64,000 bases of DNA from NCBI GenBank assembly GCA_009809945.1, contig WTPW01000554.1, positions 186,740 through 250,739 of the forward strand, in the 5' to 3' direction. The position numbers and the translations under genes were made by a program. The stretch is from Gigaspora margarita (taxonomy: Eukaryota > Glomeromycota > Glomeromycetes > Diversisporales > Gigasporaceae). The notes below the pieces were generated by a model. It worked only from the letters and a program-made list of their open reading frames with translations, was not told the origin of the DNA and did no database searches. This document shows, piece by piece, positions 11,741 to 22,443 of the stretch; the stretch's first letter is position 1, and each line of letters starts with the position of its first letter.

Positions 11741-13010
11741 CATGATGAAACTATTTGGTCAGGCAACTTCAAATTGACAAATTAATGAATAATAAAACCA
11801 ATAATACATGGCAAAGCTCATAATAAATAACAAAACCATAATGATTTTGATGAAGCATATGACTATTATTCATTTCTTTTATAACTAAAATAAATTAGTT
11901 CATATAAAGTTAATTTTTTGTTCATTATTATATCTACTCAGTTTCTATCTTTTTGACATCAATCCAATATTGCCTAATAATTTGAACAATTACCTGATAG
12001 GTATTCTATAAATTAGCAGTATTATAGTATTTTATATATTATTTATATATTTCTTATTTTGAATAGTTTGTGGCATAGCTGGGTAATTTTACCCTCAACA
12101 AGGGTTATAGACTTTCAGCAAGTGTATGAAACTCTCAGCAAGTAAATTAAATACCTAACAAGTAATTAAAGCCTCAGTTGTATGTATCAGATTTTGGTTG
12201 GTGTTAGCCCTAGCTGTTAGCAGGTTCTATAGCAAAATTATCAGCTGTTCATTTTTTACTTAATTAATGACTATGATTTTATTAATAAAATTTTTTATGA
12301 TTTTGGGGCAAAATTGATTAATTCTGATCTCCTGATCCTGAATTTTTGGTGACCCATTGATCATATACTCTGCTATTGCTAGTGAAATACTAGCAATAAA
12401 AATAATCTGTTTTGATTCAATGTAAAGTTTTCCTCAATTGACAAGGGTTTCATTAAAAGCTTCATTATCTTAGATAGCATTCCTATTTACTCTGTAATTT
12501 TGGCCAATCAAATTTAGGATCAAGTATAACAAAAACAAATGTGTTTTGTTTTCTAAATAAAAATATGTGTAAAATTAAAGCTAAGAAAACAATGTTATAA
12601 TTAGGGCTAGTATTAGAAAAATATAGTGACCAGTGTGGCTATTAGTAAAATTTTACAAGGAACATTTTTAATTAGGATGCAGTAGATGGTTTCTAATAAA
12701 AATTTAAAACTATCTGTTTTTTGTAAAAAGAGTATTTGTTTCAATTTTTATATTACATTTGTTCTTAAAATTCAATTGGTTAAAATTACAGAAGATGAAC
12801 AATTTTTTCATGAAGAGATAGAGTGTTAGTTTTATCAATAGTTAGGGTTGCATCAGGAGTTTCATCAATTGTCAAGGGCTTCATTAATTATTAAGGGTTT
12901 TGTCAAGTGTTAAAGGTTTTGTCAATTGTCAAGGGTTTAGCTAAACACAATTATTATAAAACCTTTCATCATCATGAAAATAATTGCATTAGAATCATTA
13001 GTTTCATTAC
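11741..13010 (+). repeat. Long dispersed repeat, copy 1
   Basis: The left half (11741-12340) matches 27769-28324 plus 29304-29540. The right half (12340-13010) matches 40300-41285 with the same block order. Shared blocks include tttggtcaggcaacttcaaa, ctatctttttgacatc, gtttgtggcatag, agctgttagcaggttcta, tgctagtgaaat and ttttaattaggatgca. Near the right end (12830-12950) there is a minisatellite of roughly 20-base tcaattgtcaagggttt units, also present in the 41-kb copy. No open frame of useful length; the element class is unknown. Confidence 0.7.
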
Positions 13011-13047
13011 AATAGTACCAAATCCACCTTAAGCACATACTGTATTA

Positions 13048-15181
13048 CATAGGGCCTTCAAAAAGTTTTGAGAATGTTTAATTATTTCAATGGGTTTTAA
13101 ATATATAAACCTAAAAAAAAAGTATATTATAATATTAATTTTTGTAAATAAATAAATAGAAAAATTATAAAAATTAATGAGATAAATGTTGAAAAATTAT
13201 TATTTTAATTATGCTAGTTAAAATGATAAAAATTTTTAGAAATAATATAATGTTTACTATAGGTTATTATTATTCATGATCTGCAATGTATAAATAAAAA
13301 TAAATCATTTTTATCAAAACAAAAAACTAATCCTTTTAATGTTAGAGTTAGAGTGAATTAGAAAAGTGTTTTATATATAATAAAATTTTGCAAGGATTTT
13401 TTTTTTTTTGCATAAAAAAAGTAGTTTCATATACAAATTTCTAGGTTAGAAGCAATTTTTAAAAATTATTTGTTTTTGTTTGATTTTGTTACACAAAAAT
13501 TGATACATATTAGAGTGTCCAGGATTATGATCTGGAATAATATTCGCATAGTTCATCTTATAGCACATAAAATATGCAATTTTGCATAATTTAAAGAAAT
13601 TCGCATAATCGCATAATTTATCCATTCTCTCGTATAAAGAAATTTCTATTGGCCAATTGACGTTACACAGATTAAGTTACACAGAATGTGAGACCTATAT
13701 TATAATCTAACATTGGCTAATTATAAGTAGAATCATGTGAATAATGCTACTAAACTATCATAGTATCTACACTTTAAAAATTAATAGATCCGAATGTAGG
13801 GGACCGTTAAAGCCAGGTTCGTTAGGGTTAGTTTTTTTGATGCAGTTAAGGCTAGCAGGCTACATAGATATCAAGAATGGAACTTACGCAATGTGTAGAT
13901 TAATATGTAAACAGACTAGCTTTAACCGATCCCCGAATGTAGTAACCATTATTTATTATACCAGAACTTTTATAGCATTGTTATAACAAATATATGCCAA
14001 CCCACTATTGGTTGTACAAAGTTAAGTTACGTAATATACATACATATGTACTTGTAATTTTTGACATGGGCAAAATTAGAAAACCAAAAATTTCTAGTAA
14101 AATTTTGTACTTTTAGATTAGGAATAAAATCTTGCAATTAGGTTAGAGTTCAAAAATATTATTTGCATAATAACACGTAAAAACAGTTTCATAGACTAAA
14201 TTTTTGGTTATAAACATTTGTCTTGCATTACAGCAGATCTTGATATTTGGGCAGCAAATTTTTTAACCCTAATCCCGCGGTCCGCATAATTCGCATAATT
14301 TGTAATTTACTGGATGCATAAATTGGCATTTACTGGATCATAATCCTGGACACCCTAATACATGTTACGCATGATCCTAAACTTTGATTGGCTATTGTAC
14401 TATAGGTAATAATCACCTGTGGTATATATTAGAATTTCCCAAATTTTTAAATATAAAAATTAATAAAATTTTGTTTAAATATACTAAAAAAATATTAAAA
14501 ATTTTATTAAATTTTATAAAAATTTAACTATTATTAGAAGTAGTTATACTTTTTTTAAATCTATAATTTATTTTTAAATTAAAAATTTCAAAACTAAAAA
14601 ATTAAATATTTTATTAATCCTTATTTAACTGCATTTTCACAAAGCTACTATATATTTGTGCTTTAATATTTTTACAAATTTTATAAATAATAATATTTTT
14701 TTATAATAAAAATTTTTACAAGTTATATTTTTTAAGATAAAATAAATAAAACTAAAATAATCATAAAATTAGAAACCTTTTATATATAAACAACTTTGTG
14801 ATACAAAATTTGCCTTATTTAGTAACGATTCACACAATTTTGACTTATAAGTGAAGCTGCTATAAAAAATTATAATCTAAATTTATATTTATAAATTTTA
14901 TTTTATATGATTATAATTAATTTTTTTTTAATATAAAGTTTATTATTATTTAAAAAATTTTTTTAACATTTTATATAAAATTATTTTATTAATAAAATTC
15001 AACAATAAAAGTAAGCTAACTTTAAAAGCTTATATCTCAACAATTTTCTCATTAATTCTAGTTAATATTTTTTTATTTATTTACTAAAAACTAATATTAT
15101 AATATATCTGTTTTTTAGATTTATATATTTAAAACTCATTAAAATAATTAAACATCCTCAAAACTTTTTGAAGGCCCCATG
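13048..15181. mobile_element. Tc1/mariner-like element with long TIRs
   Basis: The ends are CATAGGGCCTTCAAAAAGTT at the left and the reverse complement of CATGGGGCCTTCAAAAAGTT at the right. Similarity continues inward for at least 150 bases (gaatgtttaattatttYaatgggttttaaata..., then taatgagataaatgttga). TA lies on both sides (13046-13047 and 15182-15183). No transposase frame survives. A hAT element (13511-14357) has inserted into the interior. The length of 2.1 kb, less the 0.85 kb hAT, would leave about 1.3 kb, close to a complete Tc1/mariner size, so it may be a fully decayed autonomous copy. Confidence 0.75.
13511..14357. mobile_element. hAT element, TAGRGTGTCCAGGATTATG family, copy 1
   Basis: The ends TAGAGTGTCCAGGATTATG and CATAATCCTGGACACCCTA are inverted repeats shared with the copy at 16840-17667. 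The flanks atacatat (left) and atacatgt (right) are an 8-base target duplication with one difference, as expected for hAT. Both ends carry repeated cgcataat words just inside the TIR, as the other copy does. The interior is not recognisably coding. It sits inside the Tc1/mariner-like element at 13048-15181 and is therefore younger than it. Confidence 0.85.
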
Positions 15182-15229
15182 TATGTATCAATTTGTAATA
15201 TGATAAATCATAATCAACTAAGTATCGAA

Positions 15230-16400
15230 CTGAAATTTTTTTACAGCAAATCACCACAATAATCGGTTAGTTATGTAAAAAGATTCTTTACAGTAAATTG
15301 CAATAGAAACCACAACAGTTAATTCCAATACGAACTAACTCAAAACTATACTGTGTGTTATCACAATAGCCAACAAGTTTTAGACAAAATTTTTATGGTA
15401 AATTATGGTAGGAATTAAGACAGTTGATTCCAACATCAACTAATTTAAAACAATACTGATCGTATATATTACTTTCATCACCGATTAGGTTATTAATAAC
15501 CAAAATTACCTCATGCTCATGGATAATAGATGAATCAAGACAAAAGCTGCCTCGATCCTTATGTATCAAGACAGTAAATCATGATAGAAGTCGCGACTAT
15601 TAATTCATTACAATTGCAAGCAAGTCTTGTAACAAAATTTTTAACAATAGAATCATGACTGTTAATTCTTATGCAAACTAATCACTACATACTGTGTCAT
15701 TGTAATATCCTGTATGCTAAATCATGAAAAAATCACAACCGCAATTTCAATACAAACCAATTCAACTACATGCTGTAATAGCAAATAAATTTTACAGTAA
15801 ATCCTGATAGAAATCACGACTGTTAATTCCAATACATACTATGTATACCACAATGGCTTGTAAGTTTCATAACAAAATTTTTTACAGTAATTTCTGATAG
15901 AGTTTATGAATATATTTCTGATACAAATAATAACTAAACCTTTAACACCACAATAGTCAGTAAGTTTTGCAACAAATTTTTTTACAGCAAACATGTTAGT
16001 AATTTCACCAACTCAATCTTAATCACATAATATGCACCACAATAGTCAGTAAATTTGTACAAAAATTTTTTACAGCAAAATTGTTAACTAAAATTCCAAC
16101 ACAAAATGTGTATCATGTTAGCCAATTTATAGCAAAATTTTCACAATAAATCATTATGGAATTACGACTATGATTCCAACACAAACTAACTCAACTTTAA
16201 CGCATATTGTATATCATTATAGTAGTTTGTAATTTTTTGTAACAAATTTTTGCAATAAGTTATGATAGAAGAATTTAAATACATACAGTATGCCACCGCA
16301 TTAGTAATGCCCATAAGCTTTGAAATAGAATTTTTACAGTAAATCAAATAGAAATCATGACAATTTCAATACAATCTAACTCATAAATAACTAATACTGT
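15230..16400. repeat. Tandem array of about 110-bp units
   Basis: About ten degenerate copies of a unit reading agtaagttttgtaacaaa, atttttacagtaaatcatga, tagaaatcacgactgttaat, tccaatacaaactaactcaa, then tactgtatatcacaat. Copies differ by many substitutions and indels, so the array is old. Parts of the same unit occur at 4880-5060, 5420-5480 and, in the opposite orientation, in the larger tandem repeat at 61370-62670. Confidence 0.8.
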
Positions 16401-16839
16401 AAAGTTATTGCTGGCGAAATGAAGAAATTATAAGAATTAAAAAAAATAATAAAGAGTCTGGTCTTAAAATTCACTTAAGAATGCACGAACTTGGTTCCTT
16501 TTGATGAATAAGCTTGAGTAAAATAATTCTTTAGTAGACATAAGAAAAAATTTTAATAACAACTAAAAAAAATTTACACGAATTTTGCTATAGAACTACC
16601 TATACTAAATTCTATACTAATATTTTGATACACAAAATTAATTATATTTCATATAGCTCACTGCATTTGTCGATGCGTTTCTTGTTAAGATTCTGACTTT
16701 CTTGTGATAAAGCTAATTGAAATTTTTTCGTCAAAAGAAAAATAAAGCTTATTCCTAACTTTACCCATAATTTTTTCCAACCATTTATAATCTTAAAAGT
16801 TCTTGAATCATCTAATCGAGTTTACTCATAAGTTTACGT
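16401..16839. other. AT-rich intergenic DNA
   Basis: Nothing recognisable apart from AT-rich sequence between the array and the hAT element. Confidence 0.3.
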
Positions 16840-17667
16840 TAGGGTGTCCAGGATTATGCGATGCGATAGGGCAAATTATGCGTGCGATCGAGGTCAAATT
16901 ATGCGATGAGTGCGAAAAAAATTTAAAATTATGCGATTAATTATGCGATATTAAAACTTCTCTAAAATATTTATTTATTTATTAAAATATTCAAAAAATT
17001 TAACATTCTAAGTGAATTTTCTGGCAATGCATGTCTATTATCTGCTAAAATTCGGTTATATGCTGAAAAGCTACGTTTTACATCTACTCCTGAAACTGGC
17101 AACCAAATATACACTAATGCAATTTTACTAAGATTTGGTAATAAAGCCATCTTTTCATGCCAATACTTGTCTAAATCAAAACCTTCACTGAATGTTTCCG
17201 ATACCAAATGACTATCAACAACAGATTTTTTTTTCGTGAGCAACTGTGGTTTGACAAAACCGACAAAAAAGTTTCCCTCCGTTTGCATAAAAATCAGTCT
17301 GGGTTCTTAACAAGACGTTCTGTAGCCATGCCCATATAAACTTTTTTCTTCTTTTTTTTTTTAATCAAAGCTTCTGGTTTTGTTATTAATATATACGAAC
17401 AGTAACAAACGGTAAAAGCTTTTTTTTTTATATATATAAAAACGTCCCATTAAAAATTTTTCAAAATTATAAAAGCGCCCTATTGAAAAAAAGTTTTCAA
17501 AAATCAATTTTCTTATCGTTGTTATATTTATAATCATAAATCTACCAATCATATTCAAGCCACGTGATCTGAGTGCGTTTTTTTGTTGAATTATGCGAAG
17601 CATATGCGATGCGAAAAATTGGTAAATTATGCGCATATTATGCTTTCGCATAATCCTGGACACCCTA
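16840..17667. mobile_element. hAT element, TAGGGTGTCCAGGATTATG family, copy 2
   Basis: The inverted ends TAGGGTGTCCAGGATTATGC and CATAATCCTGGACACCCTA are flanked by a perfect 8-base target duplication GTTTACGT (16832-16839 and 17668-17675), diagnostic for hAT transposons. The terminal 100 bases on each side are rich in attatgcgat-type words, likely subterminal transposase-binding repeats. It encodes only the tail of a transposase (16971-17288, minus strand), so it is an internally deleted, non-autonomous copy. The perfect target duplication implies a fairly recent insertion compared with the surrounding elements. Confidence 0.92.
16971..17288 (-). pseudogene. hAT transposase C-terminal fragment
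   Basis: A frame of 105 residues whose last 60 match the hAT-family dimerisation domain: a W-H/W-x-K region (KYWHEKMALLPNLSKIALVY), then the hallmark segment LPVSGVDVKRSFSAYNRIL and ADNRHALPENSLRMLNFL before the stop. In active hAT enzymes this domain holds dimers together next to the last catalytic Glu. The N-terminal zinc finger and the DDE core are absent, so this is a truncated remnant. The first 45 residues are unlike a typical hAT and may be read-through of the deletion junction. The ATG at 17288 need not have been a real start. Confidence 0.85.
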
Positions 17668-17675
17668 GTTTACGT

Positions 17676-18490
17676 TCCTGGTTTCGCGTGACAGCGTCGC
17701 GCAGCTACCTTATTTTATTTAGGACGTAACTAAATGATGTCATAAGTCTGCATCTATATCCATCACTGCAATAAATATAAATTTTGGTAGACCAATATTA
17801 AATTATATTATTTCCTCCCAATTGCAATTACAATTATCGCACTGATTATTATTACCTGCATGTTACCCTGACGAGCATTAATCTGTGCGCAATAATTGTT
17901 GCCATTGAACTATTGAAAAACTTTTTCATTGAAGATTTTCACATTATAATTCTAATATTAATTAAGAGATAAACCCTGAATAATATGTATTTGTGTAGCT
18001 AATTTATTTTACTCATTATATAGTATTACATTGGTAATAAACATTCGTTAATTCGATCAATTTTTATGTAGTGTTTTACATGCTATATAATGATCAATCA
18101 TATTATATTATGCGAATATGTCAACAGGGCCAGATCAATTTAATTCTTTGTTTAACATAACCCCACTCTATTTTTAAAATTTTATATGAGCAATACACAT
18201 TCTATTAACTGATCAAACCGCAGCATTAGGATAATCCGTATTGCGTATTTTTTTACACTATTTACAGCCAATAGAATCACAATATTTTTCTTTATTTGTT
18301 GTTTTTTCTCTTGCAAAGATGCTCTAGGTAAATAATGAATAAAATTGAACTAGTCCAAATGATAAAAGTATAAGTTACAGTATAATTGTAGTCATATTTC
18401 ATCCCAATTTAAATACGATTAATTGTATGTTTTGTTTTATTTGAGAATCCAACGCACATGTATGTATTTTAGCAGATAATGTTAGATTTA
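17676..18490. other. Intergenic DNA, diverged duplicate of 26.5-26.85 kb
   Basis: No gene seen. The stretch 17830-18060 and 26500-26850 share ordered words (ccctgacgagcattaa, then catgtaat/gcgcaataa, ctattga, gattttcacat, cattatatagtatta, ggtaataaac), so they are diverged copies of one segment, neither coding by eye. Confidence 0.4.
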
Positions 18491-18609
18491 TACCGTATAG
18501 TCGCGAAATAACGCGCGTGGGGTTATTTCGAATTTTGGCCTAAATTAAGCTTAATCCAGGCCGAAATTCAAAATAATTCCCATACGTGTTATTTCACGAC
18601 TATACGGTA
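18491..18609. mobile_element. Hairpin MITE, 119 bp
   Basis: A nearly full-length foldback. The left arm TACCGTATAGTCGCGAAATA and the right arm TATTTCACGACTATACGGTA run inward through ggttatttcgaattttggcc and ggccgaaattcaaaataatt to a short centre (taaattaagcttaatcca). TA at both outer ends is compatible with a TA-targeting element. No coding. Confidence 0.85.
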
Positions 18610-18689
18610 AAATCTTTAGCTTCAACTTGCTTTTAAAAAATATTACATATTTGGATAAAAAGTTTAATAGAAATCTCAAAAAAAACATA

Positions 18690-19347
18690 AATTTGTCGAT
18701 TTTGAATTTACGAAAAGGTGACTATCATCATTTTTTTAAAAAATTTGAATGAGAATATCTTAGCAATTACTAAGCCAAATTTAAAGAATTATTTTATTTG
18801 AACTCTATATTTTCATAGAATTCAAATAAAAAAGTTATCGAATTTAACATGGTTGCTGCTGAGATATTCTCACTCAAAGTTTGAAAAAAATCAAAACGTC
18901 TATCAAAGCAAGCTATACAAATTTTTTTCTAAATTTTGATCGAAGATTTCCCAGTAACGACCTGGTCAAATTCGATGTTTTAATTCTATGAACTCATAGA
19001 ATTCAAATAAAAAAAAATCATCGAATTTGACTCAGTGGTTGCTAAAAATATTTGCTCAAAGCTTTGAAAAATTCCTAAACGTCTATTAAAACAGAAGCTG
19101 CGCTAAAACTTTTTCTAAATTTAAGAATATCTCAGAATTATCAGATCAAATTCAATGATCTTTTTTTTTTATAGAATTCTAGAATGGATAAATTCAAATA
19201 AACAAAAGTTCATCGAATTTGACCTAGTAGTTGCTGAGGTATCCTTGCTCAAAGTTTAGAAAACATTTAATACAGCTTCAGTTTTGATAGATATTTTAAA
19301 ACTTTGAGCAAAGATTTCTTAACAGCCACTAAGTCAAATTCGATGAA

Positions 19348-19409
<62 letters not shown>

Positions 19410-19545
19410 TATTATTATTATTATTTGAATTCTATGAATTCATATAATTAAAATAAAAAGTTTATCGAATTTGACCTGATAGTTATTGGAAAAACTTCAT
19501 TCAATATTTAGAAAAAAACTTTATATAGCATGTTTTGTTTGACGT
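18690..19545. repeat. Foldback satellite, small cluster
   Basis: Four to five units of about 190 bases. Each unit is a dyad: gaagatatctcagcaactac and a caaattcgatgaa block lead into tttgaattctatgaattcat-type centres, then the complementary arm with atagaattcaaataaa, atcgaatttgacctggtagt and ctcaaagtttgaaaaa. It is related to the large array at 51.7-55.1 kb and to the interior of the MITE at 1130-1388. A 58-base T-run (19350-19407) plus ATT repeats interrupts one unit. Confidence 0.75.
19350..19427. repeat. Poly-T run followed by ATT repeats
   Basis: An uninterrupted T-run of 58 bases followed by six ATT units. It replaces the A/T-run that each foldback unit has next to its centre, so it is an expansion of a repeat-internal homopolymer and not a retroposed tail. 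Confidence 0.85.
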
Positions 19546-19730
19546 GGTTTTTTTCAAACTTTGAGAATATCTTAGCAATGACCAAATAATCCTCTTATGA
19601 AAATTATTTATTAAATTTTAAATACAGTATAATGTAACTATCAGAGTATTTTTATATATCTGATATATTATATATATTTATTCATTCTTCAACAAAAAAT
19701 AAAATTGCATATTTATATTCAGTAATACCC

Positions 19731-20074
19731 ATACCCGGCTTTACTTATTTGTGCCGGTAATACAAACTCCTAAAAAGGCAACTACCAATCAGTGAGTTCG
19801 AATTTTGATCGTTCCGGATCAGCCCGACATGAATTCCGAACACGTGCAGAAGAAGAAAAAAGCGAAAATACGCCAAAACTAGTGTTTAAATCGACCTTTG
19901 TGCACTAATTAACAATGTCGGGGACGAAATTTTACATATAATGGGCAACTATCTATAGCTATACCTCCTAAAGCTAACCTCCTAACCCTAACTTTGCGTT
20001 TTTACACACTTCGTTTATTTACAAAATTAAATTTCCTTTTTTGGGTTGTATTACCGGCACAAATAAGTAAATCC
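19731..20074. mobile_element. TIR element with 10-base flanking repeats
   Basis: Inverted ends: cggctttacttatttgtgcc followed by ggtaatacaa at the left, and the complement ttgtattaccggcacaaataagtaaatcc at the right. agtaataccc occurs at 19721-19730 and again at 20075-20084, which could be a target duplication of 9-10 bases as in Mutator-like elements. The interior includes caaaactagtgtttaaatcg and taaccctaact but no frame. The class is an inference from the flank length. Confidence 0.6.
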
Positions 20075-20082
20075 AGTAATAC

Positions 20083-20231
20083 CCTGCCTTACTATTTGTT
20101 GTTCATGCCTACCTTCATTATAATTTCCCACGAGATCATATCATGACCGGGAATCTTCCATGGGAAGATTCCCGGTCACAAATAATCACGTGAAAATTAT
20201 AATGAAGGTAGGCATGAACAACGTAAGTCAG
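20083..20231. mobile_element. Long hairpin, first of a pair
   Basis: The arms gttgttcatgcctaccttca, ttataatttccacg and gaccgggaatcttcc pair with their exact complements on the right. Outer words cctgccttac and gtaagtcagg extend the pairing with a small indel. The apex is a single base or so (ttccatgggaa). Nothing codes here. This looks like a small foldback element and starts within the flank of the element at 19731-20074. Confidence 0.85.
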
Positions 20232-20235
20232 GTGT

Positions 20236-20344
20236 GAGTTTAAAAATTACAGCAGAGATTCCCGATGATCATATGATGCAGATGACCCTTCGGGCCATCT
20301 GTATCCTATGATTATCGGGAATCTCTGCTGTAATTTTTAAACTC
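20236..20344. mobile_element. Long hairpin, second of a pair, TTCG apex
   Basis: The arms gagtttaaaaattacagcag, agattcccgatgatcatatg and the complementary right arm enclose gatgacccTTCGggccatc. The apex is a C-TTCG-G tetraloop, which as RNA would be exceptionally stable. Only a few bases separate it from the hairpin at 20083-20231. There is no coding frame. Confidence 0.85.
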
Positions 20345-21599
20345 CCAGGAAATTAATAATACTAAACTCATTGTTTTGTTTAGTAGATAGAATGAAATTA
20401 TAAAAATTATATTTTAGATAATATAAACATAAATTGTTGTAATAATTTTGATTTATTATTTATTTATTTATTTATTTTTGTTATCAATCAAAATCAGATT
20501 TATGAAATTTATTTAATCAAAGAAAAAGTCTATTCGCAAAAGCCTGTTACTTAACAGTCATAAGACCATATTATAATTGCGAGAAGATCATTTTTTGTTA
20601 GAAGTACAATAGAGGTTATCTTAATAAAATTTTGGATTATAAATAAGATGTTACAAATAAGTGCGTAACAGGCTGTTATGAATAGATTTATCTTTAAAGA
20701 AATTTGCTTAAATAGTTAATAATTTAAAAATTTTGCTATTACACATATGAAAATTGAAGATTTTTGTGTTATAACTTAATCCGTTGTTGGGACATGTATA
20801 ATAAACCACATGATGACCAAAGTCCGAAACATACAGTTGTGATGATGACAGGATTAACTAGATCATTGACACTGTTTTAAATTACAGTGATTGTAGTGAT
20901 CAACAAAATCTAATAACATGCCCTAAAGGGAAGTCCTAAAGGTGTGTTTAGTAGAGAGTCGGACCATTAGTGTATTTTGGCCGGTAGAAAGTTTTCTTCG
21001 TTATCGCAGTTGATTTGCTTATTTTGATATGAAATTTCAAAATTTTTTGGGGAGTTTTTTTCATTTTTCTTATAGGGTTTGGGGTAGGTTTGATATTTAA
21101 GGAGTATGTATGAATTTTAGCAGTGCTTATAATTTCAAATCGAGACCCCAAATTTCAGCATCAGCTGCGACGATTATTTTGCATGTCTTTGCATATAATT
21201 GCTGCATAATCATGTGTTAAAAAGTCTAGAACATGTATCTTATTTTGTGAAAGCAATACAATGGTCATAGCTCAATCAATGTTTTTTTTTTATATAGTAT
21301 TTCCCCGATAACCAAATGAAATTTAAATTAATTAATAATATCGGAATTCTAATCTCACAAAAATGAAATAGTTACTTTTTTTGGAAAACAAATGAAGTGT
21401 AGAATTGAGCTTTGAATTCAAACCCCTTAACTTTACGTAAGTTTTCATGTCTAACAGGTCGTCAACTGCATAACGAATTTACGTCCACATAATTTATGAA
21501 ACATACGAATTATACATGATATTAATCAATTGGGTCTTTGCCTTGAAAATAAAGTCATGCAACATATTAAATTATATTTTGTATAGGCAGTCTAGACAT
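20345..21599. other. Intergenic DNA
   Basis: No gene can be supported. A 67-residue minus-strand frame at 20948-21151 (lysine, threonine and proline rich) lacks any recognisable motif and is probably chance. A TTTA microsatellite lies at 20455-20478. Confidence 0.35.
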
Positions 21600-21600
21600 N

Positions 21601-21663
<63 letters not shown>
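21600..21663. repeat. Poly-A run with an ambiguous base
   Basis: One N at 21600 followed by 63 consecutive A. No retrogene or LINE end is visible upstream of the run. Length of such a run is unreliable in most assemblies. Confidence 0.8.
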
Positions 21664-21664
<1 letters not shown>

Positions 21665-21863
21665 ATTTATAGGAGAAAGCGTCTTCAATATTATAATAAC
21701 TAACAGTGAGATATTACTATAGAAGAAAAGGAAATTAAATTGTTTGTCTTCTATGTGGAAGATTCCCATGGCTTAATTAATAATTTACAATTAACACTGC
21801 ATATATATGTACATTGGTAATGATAATAGGCAAAATTTTAAATACTAAGCAATTATAATGCAC

Positions 21864-22013
21864 ATGACTTTAAGTATCAACAAACGAAGCACAGACAGTG
21901 TTGCAAATAATGCAGTAAAAAGAGGGCTTGCAGTCGATGAAGGATGTAGAGCTTTAGTGGATAAACACTTACGTGCATTGTTTACAATTCTATCTTTAAT
22001 GTATAATAAATAA
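21864..22013 (+). CDS. Candidate small coding unit or exon, 49 aa
   Basis: An ATG-to-stop frame of 49 residues (starts MTLSINKRSTDSVANN, continues GLAVDEGCRALVDKH, ends SLMYNK). GC content here is clearly above the flanks and the residue mix (A, V, D, R, L) is protein-like, in contrast to the F/I/K/N-only frames elsewhere. No domain is recognised. It may be a short gene or a terminal exon, since the sequence before it (taagcaattataatgcac) could hide an acceptor. The second candidate at 22267-22443 is 250 bases downstream, so both may belong to one transcription unit. Confidence 0.35.
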   Translation: MTLSINKRSTDSVANNAVKRGLAVDEGCRALVDKHLRALFTILSLMYNK

Positions 22014-22110
22014 TATCGCTGCACTTAACTAATTTTGCATCTTTATTTCAAAAATGGCGTAAAACGTTACTTAAAAGTTATATAAAGAGCAAGTAATTAC
22101 AGACACTTGC

Positions 22111-22225
22111 GTTATAGTGAAGTGATCGGGCTATCACTATATCAAGAGCTACTTGTAAATTTAGTTTTGTATATACAGTTCTTCTCTGTAACAAGAGATT
22201 AGCTATATCGAAAGTTCACTATAAC
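22111..22225. mobile_element. Short TIR element, about 115 bp
   Basis: The ends gttatagtgaa and ttcactataac are perfect inverted repeats, with partly mirrored bases inside. The interior is non-coding. The ends resemble pogo/Tc1 subterminal words seen elsewhere in the window (tatagtcac), but assignment is tentative. Confidence 0.45.
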
Positions 22226-22266
22226 AAAACAAGAATAACTTGTAATTAATTTACCTCTGCCAAAGA

Positions 22267-22443
22267 ATGGATCGAACTAACAATAATGATGTTGATTATC
22301 AAAGTAATCAAAATAATCAGAATGCTGAATTCATCAAGAATATGATTGAAGGCATAGATCCATTTACTACGGCACAGAATACAGGAGCTCCGACGCAAAC
22401 TCCATCTTTACTAGAAACACTATTTTCGGGATCTTCATATTAA
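22267..22443 (+). CDS. Candidate small protein, 58 aa, Asn/Gln-rich
   Basis: ATG at 22267, stop at 22441-22443. The protein starts MDRTNNNDVDYQSNQNNQ, then NAEFIKNMIEGIDPF, and ends ETLFSGSSY. Codon usage and composition are unlike the AT noise around it: balanced third positions and a polar Asn/Gln N-terminus followed by an amphipathic segment. Such Asn/Gln-rich starts are common in AT-rich fungi. No signal peptide, membrane segment or known domain is seen. It may be a complete short gene or the last exon of a gene that includes 21864-22013. The preceding ttacctctgccaaag could serve as a weak splice acceptor. Confidence 0.45.
   Translation: MDRTNNNDVDYQSNQNNQNAEFIKNMIEGIDPFTTAQNTGAPTQTPSLLETLFSGSSY

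Noticed and set aside
13744-13986. 80-residue frame in the first hAT copy
   Set aside because: No hAT motif, no match to the coding remnant of the sister copy.
15230-16400. CRISPR-like regular repeats
   Set aside because: Units are contiguous and diverged, without conserved repeats and unique spacers, and the genome is eukaryotic.
20948-21151. 67-residue minus-strand frame, basic and proline-containing
   Set aside because: Text is not entirely implausible but no motif, context or splice signal supports it.
21600-21663. Poly-A run as the tail of a LINE or retrogene
   Set aside because: No reverse-transcriptase text, retrogene or target duplication next to it.
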